Shown: one piece after another, positions 46,036 through 53,976 of the stretch
Layout of the letters: the number at the start of each line of letters is the position of its first letter
Position numbering within the stretch: the first letter of the stretch is position 1
Assembly: GCF_014646355.1 (NCBI RefSeq)
Contig: NZ_BMNH01000008.1
Location: forward strand, 111,280-175,279
DNA length: 64,000 bases
Direction: 5' to 3'
From: Nonomuraea cavernae
Lineage (GTDB): Bacteria; Actinomycetota; Actinomycetes; Streptosporangiales; Streptosporangiaceae
Notes under the pieces: generated by a model
What the model was told of the DNA's origin: nothing
Database searches by the model: none
The model's input: only the letters and a program-made list of their open reading frames with translations
Position numbers and translations under genes: made by a program

Positions 46036-47574
46036 CTATCTTGGGGCGATTTGAGCGAATACGTCCCGTGTGACCGGGCTGTCGGCCGACCGGCGTAGGT
46101 GGGCAAGAGCGACAACTCGGGTGATCAGCACGCTGACGTTCATCAGTGCCGCGACCGCGGCCCAGGTGACCAGCGCCACCGAGTAGTAACAGAGCTGCAC
46201 GAAGGTGAGGTCCCGCCCGCCGCCGACGATCCCGCCGAGCAGGTCCGGCAGGACGGTCAGGAGGGCGAGGGGGATGAGCCGGGGCAGCAGCCGCAGGACG
46301 AGCCGCCAGGAGGGCCGGCCGGTGAGTCGTTCTGCCCACGCCCGCGTCCGGCGCAGGTTGCGGACCCCGAGGAACACGCTCAGCAGGGTGAGGCCGGCCA
46401 GCGTCAGGTCGACGATCAGCCGCACCGGGACGCCGGGCGACGGCTCGCCGCCGGTCACGAGGGTGGCCAGCTCGTCCGCCAGTGATCCGATGCCCTCGTT
46501 GACCAGGCCGATGCCGCTGTTGCCGATGACCGCGATGCCGTAGCCGCCGGGGAGCAGCAGCTGTTCGGCGGTGTAGGTGAACCAGACGCCGCTGTGGCGC
46601 ACGCGTCCCTTCTGGTCGACGTTCCAGCCCATCCCGTACGTCCACCGCTGGTCCGAGGAGGTGTGCATGGCCGCGATGCTCGAGGCCGACACCGGCTGCG
46701 TGCCGTTCGCGGCCCGGCCCGCGTTGCTGTGCACGATCAGCCACTTCGCCAGGTCCGCGGCGGTGGTGACCACGCCGTCGGAACCGTTGACGAACCGTTT
46801 CGGCTCGGTGACGGGAATCGGCACTCCGTAGGCGTAAACGAATCCCTTGCGCACGTCACGCGGCAGGTCGCGGGGGGTCTGGTCGATCGTGACGGTCGCG
46901 CGCATGCCGATCGGCTCGAACACGTGACGCCGCAGATAGTCCGCGAACGGCTCGCCCGCGACGGCCTCCACGAGCCGGGCGGCGAGATGATAGTTCGTGT
47001 TGGTGTAGGAGTACTTCGTGCCGGGATCGACGGCCAGCGTAGCGTCGTGGGCTCGCGTCATGGCGCCCGCCAGCGAGTCCGGCTGCGGCAGGCTCTTCTC
47101 CGGAAGTGTGCTGTCGGTGATGCCGGAGGTCTGGTTCAGCAGGTCGCGTACCGTGATCTGCTCGCCCCGAGAGTCGCTGATCCGGAAGTCGGGCAGGTAG
47201 TCGCGCACCGGCGCGTCCAGCGTCACCTTCCGCGCCTCGACCAACTGCATCACAGCGAGTGCGGTGAACGACTTGCTGACCGACGCCGCCGGCATCGGCG
47301 TCGTCGCGGTCACCGCGGCACCGGACGAATCCTTGCCGTATCCACCCGTGTACAGCACCTGGTCACCCTTGCTGATCGCCACGGCGATGCCCGGATAGCC
47401 CGCGTTGCGGGCGAAGTCGGACACCACCCGCTGGATCGTCGCCTCGTCCGGTTCTCCCTTCGCGGATGCCGGGCCCGGCACCGCCAGAATCACCAGACCG
47501 GCGACCACCGCGGTCGCCGCCCGCCCCACACCCCGCCACCGGTTCTTGCCCTGCCACTTCTTGCTCTGCCACAC
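46036..47574 (-). CDS. Secreted/membrane serine hydrolase (class C beta-lactamase-like)
   Basis: A 512-aa protein. The signal segment spans about 16-38. The catalytic SxxK is S98-V-S-K101 in AASVSKSF, the second motif is YTNTNYH and the third is HSGVW. After the hydrolase domain (to about 380) come four hydrophobic helices. This plan fits the AmpC/EstB-like peptidases fused to a membrane domain, often linked to antimicrobial-peptide resistance, but the substrate is open. I chose the GTG at 47574, as the longer frame has no signal peptide at its start. It precedes a two-component pair on the same strand. Confidence 0.87.
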   Translation of the reverse strand: MWQSKKWQGKNRWRGVGRAATAVVAGLVILAVPGPASAKGEPDEATIQRVVSDFARNAGYPGIAVAISKGDQVLYTGGYGKDSSGAAVTATTPMPAASVSKSFTALAVMQLVEARKVTLDAPVRDYLPDFRISDSRGEQITVRDLLNQTSGITDSTLPEKSLPQPDSLAGAMTRAHDATLAVDPGTKYSYTNTNYHLAARLVEAVAGEPFADYLRRHVFEPIGMRATVTIDQTPRDLPRDVRKGFVYAYGVPIPVTEPKRFVNGSDGVVTTAADLAKWLIVHSNAGRAANGTQPVSASSIAAMHTSSDQRWTYGMGWNVDQKGRVRHSGVWFTYTAEQLLLPGGYGIAVIGNSGIGLVNEGIGSLADELATLVTGGEPSPGVPVRLIVDLTLAGLTLLSVFLGVRNLRRTRAWAERLTGRPSWRLVLRLLPRLIPLALLTVLPDLLGGIVGGGRDLTFVQLCYYSVALVTWAAVAALMNVSVLITRVVALAHLRRSADSPVTRDVFAQIAPR

Positions 47575-47732
47575 AACGTGCTCCGATCGTCTCGTTGACG
47601 TCGGCAACGCTAGATATCGCGAAACCCCAGGACAGGACCCGAACGACAGGGACCACCCCTGACTTTCGTCAGGCCCTGAACCAAGAGGACCGTCGGTTCG
47701 TGCTGCACAGGACGCGGGCGCGGTGCCGGCCG

Positions 47733-48716
47733 TCAGATCGTGATGACGACCTTTCCCCGGGCGCGCCCTTCTTCCTGGTACCTGACGGCCGCCGGAACGT
47801 CCTCGAAGGGGTAGGTCCGGTCGATGACCGGAGTGACCTTCCCGGTCTCGATGAGCTCGGTCAGCGTCAGCAGGTTGCGCTTGTTCTCCGTGCACCGGAC
47901 GACGTCCGCCCGGACTATCCGCTGGGACACGAACGGCGACGCCGCGAGCGTCGAGAACATGCGGCCGACGGGCCGCAGCCAGCGGCCGGCCTGTCCGCCG
48001 ACGATGACGTGGGTCCCCTTGGGGGTCAGCGCCCGCCGGCAGGCCGCCCCTGGGTGGTTGCCCGCGTTGTCCAGCAGGAGATCGTAGCGCCGGCCGTTCC
48101 GGGTGAAGTCCTCCCGGGTGTAGTCGATGACCTCGTGCGCCCCGATCGATCGGGCCAGGTCCAGGTTCCGCGTGCTGCAGACGCCGGTGACCTGCGCGCC
48201 GAAGGCCCGGGCGAGTTGCACGGCGAACGTGCCCACGCCACCCGAGGCGCCGTTGACGAGGACCTTCTGTCCTGGCTGGACTCGTCCCTGGTCGCGCAGG
48301 GCCAGCAGGGCGGTGTTGGCCGCCATGGGCACGGCCGCCGCCTGCTCGTACGTCAGGTTCTTCGGCTTCGGCGCCAGCTCGTCCTCCCGTACGCAGACGT
48401 ACTGGCTGAAACCGCCCTGCTTGGGCATGGCGAACACCTCGTCGCCGGGGCGGAACTCCGTCACGTTCCGGCCGACCGCCTCGACCACTCCGGCCACGTC
48501 GGCACCCAGGATGTCGATCTTCGGCTTGCGTAGCCCGAGGCCGCCCATCAGGCGCGCGACGTACGGTTCTCCCCTCATGAAGTGCCAGTCGTACGGCTGG
48601 ACGGAGGTGGCGCGCACCTGGACCAGCACCTCGTCGTCGGTGGGCACGGGCGTGTCGACGTCGGTGAGTTCGAGGACGTCGGGTGAGCCGTACGAGCGTA
48701 GGACGAACGCCTTCAT
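47733..48716 (-). CDS. NAD(P)-dependent MDR oxidoreductase (quinone-reductase-like)
   Basis: A 327-aa zinc-free medium-chain dehydrogenase/reductase. The N-terminal GroES-like domain has SVQPYDWHFMRGEPY and DVAGVVEAVG. The Rossmann motif is VLVNGASGGVGTFAVQLARA (about 145-164), followed by CSTRNLDLARSIGA, which suggests NADP preference. The C-terminus ends GKVVITI. The substrate is not evident. It is transcribed towards the serine hydrolase gene with a 158-bp gap. Confidence 0.92.
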   Translation of the reverse strand: MKAFVLRSYGSPDVLELTDVDTPVPTDDEVLVQVRATSVQPYDWHFMRGEPYVARLMGGLGLRKPKIDILGADVAGVVEAVGRNVTEFRPGDEVFAMPKQGGFSQYVCVREDELAPKPKNLTYEQAAAVPMAANTALLALRDQGRVQPGQKVLVNGASGGVGTFAVQLARAFGAQVTGVCSTRNLDLARSIGAHEVIDYTREDFTRNGRRYDLLLDNAGNHPGAACRRALTPKGTHVIVGGQAGRWLRPVGRMFSTLAASPFVSQRIVRADVVRCTENKRNLLTLTELIETGKVTPVIDRTYPFEDVPAAVRYQEEGRARGKVVITI

Positions 48717-48822
48717 CGCATACTCCTCAGCTACTGCGGGGAAGTTCAGCGTAGAAGCCGGACACCAGGGCGTTCATCAGCCGAAAGTACGCCCAATTGG
48801 CGGACGATCGGCCAGGTCACGG

Positions 48823-49473
48823 CTACACCCGATTGGTCTCGTACGCCCACATGGCGATCTCGACGCGGTTGCGGGCCCCGAGCTTGGCCATCAGGCTGGC
48901 GATGTGCGACTTGACGGTGCTGAGGGAGATGTGAAACTCGTCGGCGATCTCGCTGTTGGTCCGTCCGCGCGCCACGGTGGCCAGGATCTGCTCCTCCCGG
49001 TCGGTGAGCGCCTCGCCGGGGCGCGCCGGCGGTGAGGCGCGCCCGGTGCGGGCGAAGGCGCCGAGCAGCCGGGCGGTGATGCTCGGGGCGATGAGCGCGT
49101 CGCCGTCGGCGGCGGCGTGGACGGCCTGGGAGAGCAGCTCGGCGCCCGCGTTCTTGAGCAGGAACCCCCGGGCACCGGCTCTCAGCGCGGCGTAGACGTA
49201 GTCGTCGAGGTCGAACGTGGTGATGACGACGACGGCGAGGGGGTCATCGACGTCCGGCCCGGCGAGGGAACGGGTGGCCTCGATGCCGTCGAGACCGGGC
49301 ATGCGAATGTCGAACAGGCACACGTCAGGGCGAAGGCGCCGGGCGAGCTCGACGGCTCGACGCCCGTCGGCGGCCTGGCCGACGACCTCGATGTCCGGCT
49401 GGGCGTCGAGGATCATCGCGAGCCCGGTGCGGACGATCTCCTGGTCGTCGGCGACGAGCACCCGGATGCTCAT
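48823..49473 (-). CDS. NarL/LuxR-family response regulator
   Basis: A 216-aa regulator. The receiver has D55 in VCLFDIRMP, and the HTH is LTDREEQILATVARGRTNSE. The ATG overlaps the kinase stop (ATGA). The linker is short and Pro/Gly-rich. The MDR oxidoreductase gene lies 107 bp downstream on the same strand and is a possible target. Confidence 0.94.
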   Translation of the reverse strand: MSIRVLVADDQEIVRTGLAMILDAQPDIEVVGQAADGRRAVELARRLRPDVCLFDIRMPGLDGIEATRSLAGPDVDDPLAVVVITTFDLDDYVYAALRAGARGFLLKNAGAELLSQAVHAAADGDALIAPSITARLLGAFARTGRASPPARPGEALTDREEQILATVARGRTNSEIADEFHISLSTVKSHIASLMAKLGARNRVEIAMWAYETNRV

Positions 49474-50612
49474 GTCACCGACCCGGTTCGGGGGAGCACG
49501 GCGGTCACGGTCCAGCCTCGATTCGGGCCGGGGCCGGCTTCGCAGGTGCCGCCCAGCAGGTCAGCGCGTTCGCTCATGCCGATGAGCCCGTATCCCTTCG
49601 ACGTGGTCGGACGTACGAGGCCGCCGTCGTCGCTCACCCGCAGGCGCACCGAGGTGTCGTCGGCGGCGACGCGAACCTTGATGCGGCTGGCCTGGCGGGC
49701 GTGCCGTCGGGCGTTGGTGACCGACTCCTGGGCGATGCGGTAGATCGCGGCCTCGACCGACGGGGGGAGGTCACCGAGGTCGCCCGAGATCTCCACGTCG
49801 ACGGGCGGGCCGGAGTGGTCTCGGCCGGCGAGCTGTTCGAGGTCGGTGATGCGACGGCCGGGCGCCAGCTCCGCGGGCCGGTCCAGGCGCAGGACCCGGA
49901 CCAGGGCGCGCATCTCGTCGAGGGCGCGTGCCGCCTCGGCCTCGATCATGTGGAGTGCCTCGGTCGCCGCGCCGGGCCGCGACGCCGACGTGGCGATGCC
50001 GGCCTGTGCCCGGATCGCCATCGCCGAGACGTGATGGGCGACGGTGTCGTGCAGGTCGCGGGCCAGCTGTTCGCGTTCGAGCAGCTTGATCTGGTCGAGC
50101 TCGCGCATTCTGGCCCGGGCTCGGTAGCGGAGCGTTCCGCCCAGGGCGAGGGCCGAGAACGTGACGGCGAACGCGGCGACCATGTCGCCGGGGGCGAGGC
50201 GACCCAAGAACAGCGAGAAGGAGACCGCCACGAGCATGATCGTCAAGCCGGTCACGATCTCGCGTCCCGATCCCCACCGGCACAACGAGTAGAACAGGAC
50301 CAGGACGTACGCCATCGTGTACGTGTCCATGGCGTCGCCGTCCATCAACAGTGGAGCCAGGCTGGTGGCGACAAAGACGATCATGACCATCAGGAGCGGC
50401 CTGGTGCGGCGCCACAGCAGTGTCGGCACCAGCCCGACGGTGACGGTCACCGAGACGACCCGCCACGGAAGGTCGGCCCGCAGCACGCCTTCGAGCACCG
50501 CGACCGCCGCGAGCACCCCCACGAGTGCCCAGTCCCGCCACACCCGCCGTGGCGGATCGGGTGGGCGCGGCTCGTCCCACACCGAGCGAAAAAGGGCGAG
50601 CACGGAAAACAT
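49470..50612 (-). CDS. NarL-type sensor histidine kinase (DesK-like)
   Basis: A 380-aa kinase. Five or six helices (about 25-150) lead to HisKA_3 with H188 in RDLHDTVAHHVSAMAIRAQ and a HATPase domain with QESVTNARRHA, DDGG and GLIGMSERADLLGG. The HDTVAHHVS pattern is common in actinobacterial DesK-like kinases. The ATG at 50612 is chosen; a TTG at 50669 would add 19 poorly conserved residues. Divergent from the Ser/Thr kinase cluster by 87 bp. Confidence 0.92.
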   Translation of the reverse strand: MFSVLALFRSVWDEPRPPDPPRRVWRDWALVGVLAAVAVLEGVLRADLPWRVVSVTVTVGLVPTLLWRRTRPLLMVMIVFVATSLAPLLMDGDAMDTYTMAYVLVLFYSLCRWGSGREIVTGLTIMLVAVSFSLFLGRLAPGDMVAAFAVTFSALALGGTLRYRARARMRELDQIKLLEREQLARDLHDTVAHHVSAMAIRAQAGIATSASRPGAATEALHMIEAEAARALDEMRALVRVLRLDRPAELAPGRRITDLEQLAGRDHSGPPVDVEISGDLGDLPPSVEAAIYRIAQESVTNARRHARQASRIKVRVAADDTSVRLRVSDDGGLVRPTTSKGYGLIGMSERADLLGGTCEAGPGPNRGWTVTAVLPRTGSVT

Positions 50613-50661
50613 GGTACGTCCGCGAGGCTCGGCCCGGGAGCGGCCGAAGTCTCGCCATTTC

Positions 50662-50699
50662 TGGATCAAACGTGAAGATGACGGCTAATCTGCTGATTT
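50662..50699 (+). promoter_or_regulatory. Putative leaderless promoter of the kinase cluster
   Basis: TAATCT (50686-50691) lies 8 nt before the ATG at 50700 with no Shine-Dalgarno, the expected geometry of a -10 box for a leaderless mRNA. A weak TGGATC (50662-50667) stands 18 nt upstream as a -35 candidate. All five genes of the cluster could be read from this promoter. Confidence 0.4.
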
Positions 50700-52448
50700 A
50701 TGATCTTCGGTCCAGACTCCGTTCTGGCGGGGCGCTACCGGCTGCGCGGGCCTCTCGGATCCGGGGGCATGGGCAGGGTCTGGCTGGCCCACGACGAGCT
50801 CCTTGAGCGGGACGTGGCGGTCAAGGAAGTCACGCTGCCCGCGGGGCTGGACGCCGCCGAACGGGCGGAGGCCTATGAGCGAGTCCTGCGCGAGGCGCGG
50901 ACCGCCGCCCGGGTGCGGCACCCAGGGGTCGTCGCCCTGCACGACGTGATCTCCGAGGACGGCAGACCGTGGCTGGTCATGGAGGTCCTGTACGGCAGGT
51001 CGCTGAAGGAGGCGGTCGAGGAGGAAGGGCCGCTGCCCGTCGGGCGGGTCGCGGCGATCGGCGGCGAGGTGCTCGCCGCGCTGGCCTTCGTGCACGAGGC
51101 CGGGGTGCTGCACCGGGACGTGAAACCGGCCAACATCTTCCTCCACGAGGATGGCCGGGCCGTCCTCACCGACTTCGGCATCGCCACGATCGAGGGCCAG
51201 GTGACGATCACCGCCGAAGGGGTGCTGGTCGGATCGCCCGGCTACATGGCGCCGGAACGCCTGCACGGCGAGCCTGACGGGCCGGCGTCGGACCTGTGGT
51301 CGCTGGGCGCCACGCTCTACTCCGCCGTCGAGGGCGTGCCACCGTACTCGGGTGACATGCCGACGGCGGTGCTCGCGGCGGTGCTGACCGAGCAGCGGCG
51401 CCCGCCGGTGCTGTCGGGGCCGCTGGCCCCCGTGCTGATGGGCCTGCTGGAGCGGCGTCCGGAAGACAGGCCGGATGCCGCCACGGCCGGCGCGATGCTG
51501 GCGGAGATCGCCACAGCGGACGGGCCGGCCCGCCCCGGCGTGAGGAAGGAGGCCGCGCCCGGTGACACTGAGCCCGCGAGGGGTGGCGCGATCGAGGTCA
51601 CGCGTGGTGAGGCCCGCGCCCGGGTCGCGCGTCATGGCACGGTGGCCGGTGGCCGGCGCCGGCTCCTGACCGCCGCAGCGGTCCGTCGCCGGGGCGGGGC
51701 GGGGCCTGGGGTGCTGCTCGTGGGGACCGTGATCGCCAGTGCGCTGGCGGCCACCGCGGGCTTCTCGTTCGGCGCGCCGGGCACGGCGGCCTCGCCCGCC
51801 GCCGCCACTCAGCCGCCGGCCGACCCGAACGACCAACCGGGCAGGTTCGGGATCCCCGTCAGACTGTGCGAGCTGCTCACTCCCGAGCAGGTACGACAGT
51901 TGCTCCCGAAGGTCGCCGATCCAGCCGGAAAGTCGAGCGGCAACAGCTGTTCGTGGACCGCGAGAGGGCCAGGGCATCGCTTCAAGAAGGGGGACGCGAT
52001 GCCCGCGGGTTCCGACACCGTCCTGCGCTTCAGGAAGGCGACCGTCCTGCCCGAGGGATCCGGGGTGTCGGTGGACATCATGGGCGGCGAGCCGTGGGGC
52101 GGGAGCCCGAACAAGGCCCACCGGACCTTTGTCGGTGAGCGGTCCAAGTATGCGGACACCAGCTCGTGGGTGCTCATGGAATGGCCGCAGATCGGCATGA
52201 AAAGGACCACGGCTCGGACGTCGATCGCCACGCCGGTCACCGGGGTGGGTGAGGAGGCGTTCCTCGTGCACACCAACGACCGCTGGATGGGCGGCCGGGT
52301 GGGGACCGACGTGACCTTCAGGACCTCCAACCTGGTCCTCAGGGTGAGCTATTTCAACATCAACGAGGCCGACGACGCCGAACTGATCGAGCGGCGGGCA
52401 CGGACCGCGGCTCAGTGGATCGTGGTCGCTCTCAACCGCGGGGGATGA
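50700..52448 (+). CDS. Transmembrane Ser/Thr protein kinase (active) with cysteine ectodomain
   Basis: A 582-aa Hanks-type kinase. The catalytic domain (about 10-265) keeps the Gly loop GSGGMGRVW, Lys K42 in VAVKEV, HRDVKPAN with D140 and N145, and D158 in DFGIA. A basic juxtamembrane region leads to one helix (about 339-361). The extracellular part (about 385-582) has CELLTPEQV, SCSW and VGEEAF, the ectodomain shared with the next four genes. There are no PASTA repeats. It heads the cluster and is likely the main active enzyme together with the last gene. Confidence 0.92.
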   Translation: MIFGPDSVLAGRYRLRGPLGSGGMGRVWLAHDELLERDVAVKEVTLPAGLDAAERAEAYERVLREARTAARVRHPGVVALHDVISEDGRPWLVMEVLYGRSLKEAVEEEGPLPVGRVAAIGGEVLAALAFVHEAGVLHRDVKPANIFLHEDGRAVLTDFGIATIEGQVTITAEGVLVGSPGYMAPERLHGEPDGPASDLWSLGATLYSAVEGVPPYSGDMPTAVLAAVLTEQRRPPVLSGPLAPVLMGLLERRPEDRPDAATAGAMLAEIATADGPARPGVRKEAAPGDTEPARGGAIEVTRGEARARVARHGTVAGGRRRLLTAAAVRRRGGAGPGVLLVGTVIASALAATAGFSFGAPGTAASPAAATQPPADPNDQPGRFGIPVRLCELLTPEQVRQLLPKVADPAGKSSGNSCSWTARGPGHRFKKGDAMPAGSDTVLRFRKATVLPEGSGVSVDIMGGEPWGGSPNKAHRTFVGERSKYADTSSWVLMEWPQIGMKRTTARTSIATPVTGVGEEAFLVHTNDRWMGGRVGTDVTFRTSNLVLRVSYFNINEADDAELIERRARTAAQWIVVALNRGG

Positions 52449-52484
52449 GCCGATGACACACGACGGGGGATGAGCCGATGACAC
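52441..52484 (+). repeat. 25-bp duplication at the junction of the first two cluster genes
   Basis: GGGGATGAGCCGATGACAC occurs at 52441 and again at 52466, 25 bp apart. The first copy contains the kinase stop codon and an ATG that opens a six-codon frame. The second supplies the ATG actually used at 52478. This looks like a small duplication of the gene junction. Confidence 0.85.
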
Positions 52485-53104
52485 GAAGGAGAGGTGTCGC
52501 CGTCTCCAGAACCGTGGCCGTTCTGGCGGTGGTGTTCCTGATCGGGGTGGGCGCGGCCGTCGCCGTGCTCTACGGTCGGCTGCCCGCCGCCGCCGCTCCC
52601 GGCCGCACTTTTCCTCCTCCTGAGGCGCCGGTCACGGCCGAGCCGGTTTCCGGGCCCTTCACCGAACTTCCGTACGCCTGTGGCCTGCTCACGAAGTCGC
52701 AGTTCGGCGAGCTGGTCCACGAACCGTTCAGCCGGCGCGACGGGCGCGGCGGGTGTGAGTGGGACTCCCTCGACGACCCGGCGAACCCCCGGGACGGCTT
52801 GGCGCTCAGGTTGCGGCTGCTGCCGAACGAGGCACGCGCCAGGGAGTACTTCCAGGCGCTGCGAACGGACGCGGAGGAACCGCCGCTCGTCGCCGGGCTC
52901 GGTGACGAGGCGTACGCGGCGCGCGGCGACATGAGCAGCGCGTTGCCGGGGTTCGGCCGGCGCATGGTCGTCCGGCTCGGAAACCTGATCGCCGAGATCG
53001 ACTACAGAAGGTACGGCGCCACCGCCGACCGTGACGGGCGGCTGGAACGCGGTGCCCGGCAGGCCGCCACCTGGGCGGTCCAGGCACTGAGGCGGCTGAG
53101 GTGA
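52478..53104 (+). CDS. Membrane-anchored ectodomain protein of the kinase cluster
   Basis: A 208-aa protein with a single N-terminal helix (about 10-32) and no cytoplasmic kinase part. The exported domain has CGLLTKSQF, GGCEWDSLDD, LGDEAYAA and a final helix QAATWAVQALRRL, which correspond to the ectodomains of the flanking kinases. It may compete for, or present, the same ligand. Its stop is 4 nt inside the next gene's start. The domain resembles DUF3558-type exported proteins in its C-x-LLT and C-x-W pattern; that link is inference. Confidence 0.8.
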   Translation: MTRRRGVAVSRTVAVLAVVFLIGVGAAVAVLYGRLPAAAAPGRTFPPPEAPVTAEPVSGPFTELPYACGLLTKSQFGELVHEPFSRRDGRGGCEWDSLDDPANPRDGLALRLRLLPNEARAREYFQALRTDAEEPPLVAGLGDEAYAARGDMSSALPGFGRRMVVRLGNLIAEIDYRRYGATADRDGRLERGARQAATWAVQALRRLR

Positions 53105-53976
53105 GTCCCGTGACGGAGCAGCGCGTACTGGGCGGACGCTACCGGCTGGTCGCCCGGTTGGGCGGCACCGACGTCTGGCGGGCCCGTGACGAGTCGCTGC
53201 GCAGGGACGTCGCGGTCACCCAGGTGGCGGGGAGGTCCGCGGCGGACCTGGCGGCGGGTTTCGCCGCGGCGGGCGAGGCGGTGCGGGGCCGCGCGATCGC
53301 TCTCACCGCCGTCCACGACCTCGTGGTCGACGGGGACACGCCATGGCTGGTGATGCGGCTCGACCCGCGAGGCAGGCGGACCCGGGCGCTCGCGGTGGCA
53401 GCCGTCTGCGCGGCCGCCGTCGCCGTGACGGCCACGACGCTCGCCGTCGCCACCGCGCGGCCCCCGCACTTCAGCACGCCGCCTCAGGCCTGCGACCTGC
53501 TCACCGTCGAGGACCTGCGGACGCTGGTCGCGCAGGCCCAGAAGACGGCCCGCGCGTCTTCCCCTCCCGACCCGGCGATGAACCAATGTCAGATCACCTC
53601 AGGGGACGCCGCGATCGGGGCGGCCCAGCGGCCCACCATGACGGTCTGGGTCACATGGCGCGGGGACGACGAGGACAAGGCCGGCTCGGACCTGGCCGAC
53701 CGGCGGCAGAACGCGGAGAACGTCCGCAAGAAGTACCTTCCCGAGGGTCCCGCCGACCGGCACCTGATGCCCGTGTCCGGTCTCGCTGACGAGGCGTTCT
53801 ACCTCGGTGGCGTGACGGAGAGCGGCCTGTTCGTCTCCATGGTCGGCTACCGCTACGGCGCCGTCGTGGTCGACGTCCACTACCTTCGGCTGAACGGCAC
53901 GCGGGAGGAGGCCGGCCCGATGAAGGAGCGTCTGGTCGAGCTGGCCCATCGGAGCCTGGAGGGCCTGGAGCGGTGA
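53101..53976 (+). CDS. Kinase N-lobe remnant fused to the cluster ectodomain
   Basis: A 291-aa protein. Residues 10-86 align with the start of a Hanks kinase (GGRYRLVARLGGTDVW, DESLRRDVAVTQV, then WLVMRL at the hinge). The Gly loop is shortened, and the catalytic Lys is T40. Directly after the hinge the sequence jumps to a basic stretch and one helix (about 98-120), so the whole C-lobe with HRD and DFG is missing. The outer domain has CDLLTVEDL, CQIT and LADEAFYL. The frame is intact and overlaps both neighbours, so it is probably a functional non-kinase product. Confidence 0.8.
   Translation: MSPVTEQRVLGGRYRLVARLGGTDVWRARDESLRRDVAVTQVAGRSAADLAAGFAAAGEAVRGRAIALTAVHDLVVDGDTPWLVMRLDPRGRRTRALAVAAVCAAAVAVTATTLAVATARPPHFSTPPQACDLLTVEDLRTLVAQAQKTARASSPPDPAMNQCQITSGDAAIGAAQRPTMTVWVTWRGDDEDKAGSDLADRRQNAENVRKKYLPEGPADRHLMPVSGLADEAFYLGGVTESGLFVSMVGYRYGAVVVDVHYLRLNGTREEAGPMKERLVELAHRSLEGLER

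Noticed and set aside
47575..47895. Longer start for the serine hydrolase at 47895
   Set aside because: The extra 107 residues run antisense into the MDR gene and would place the signal peptide in the middle of the protein.
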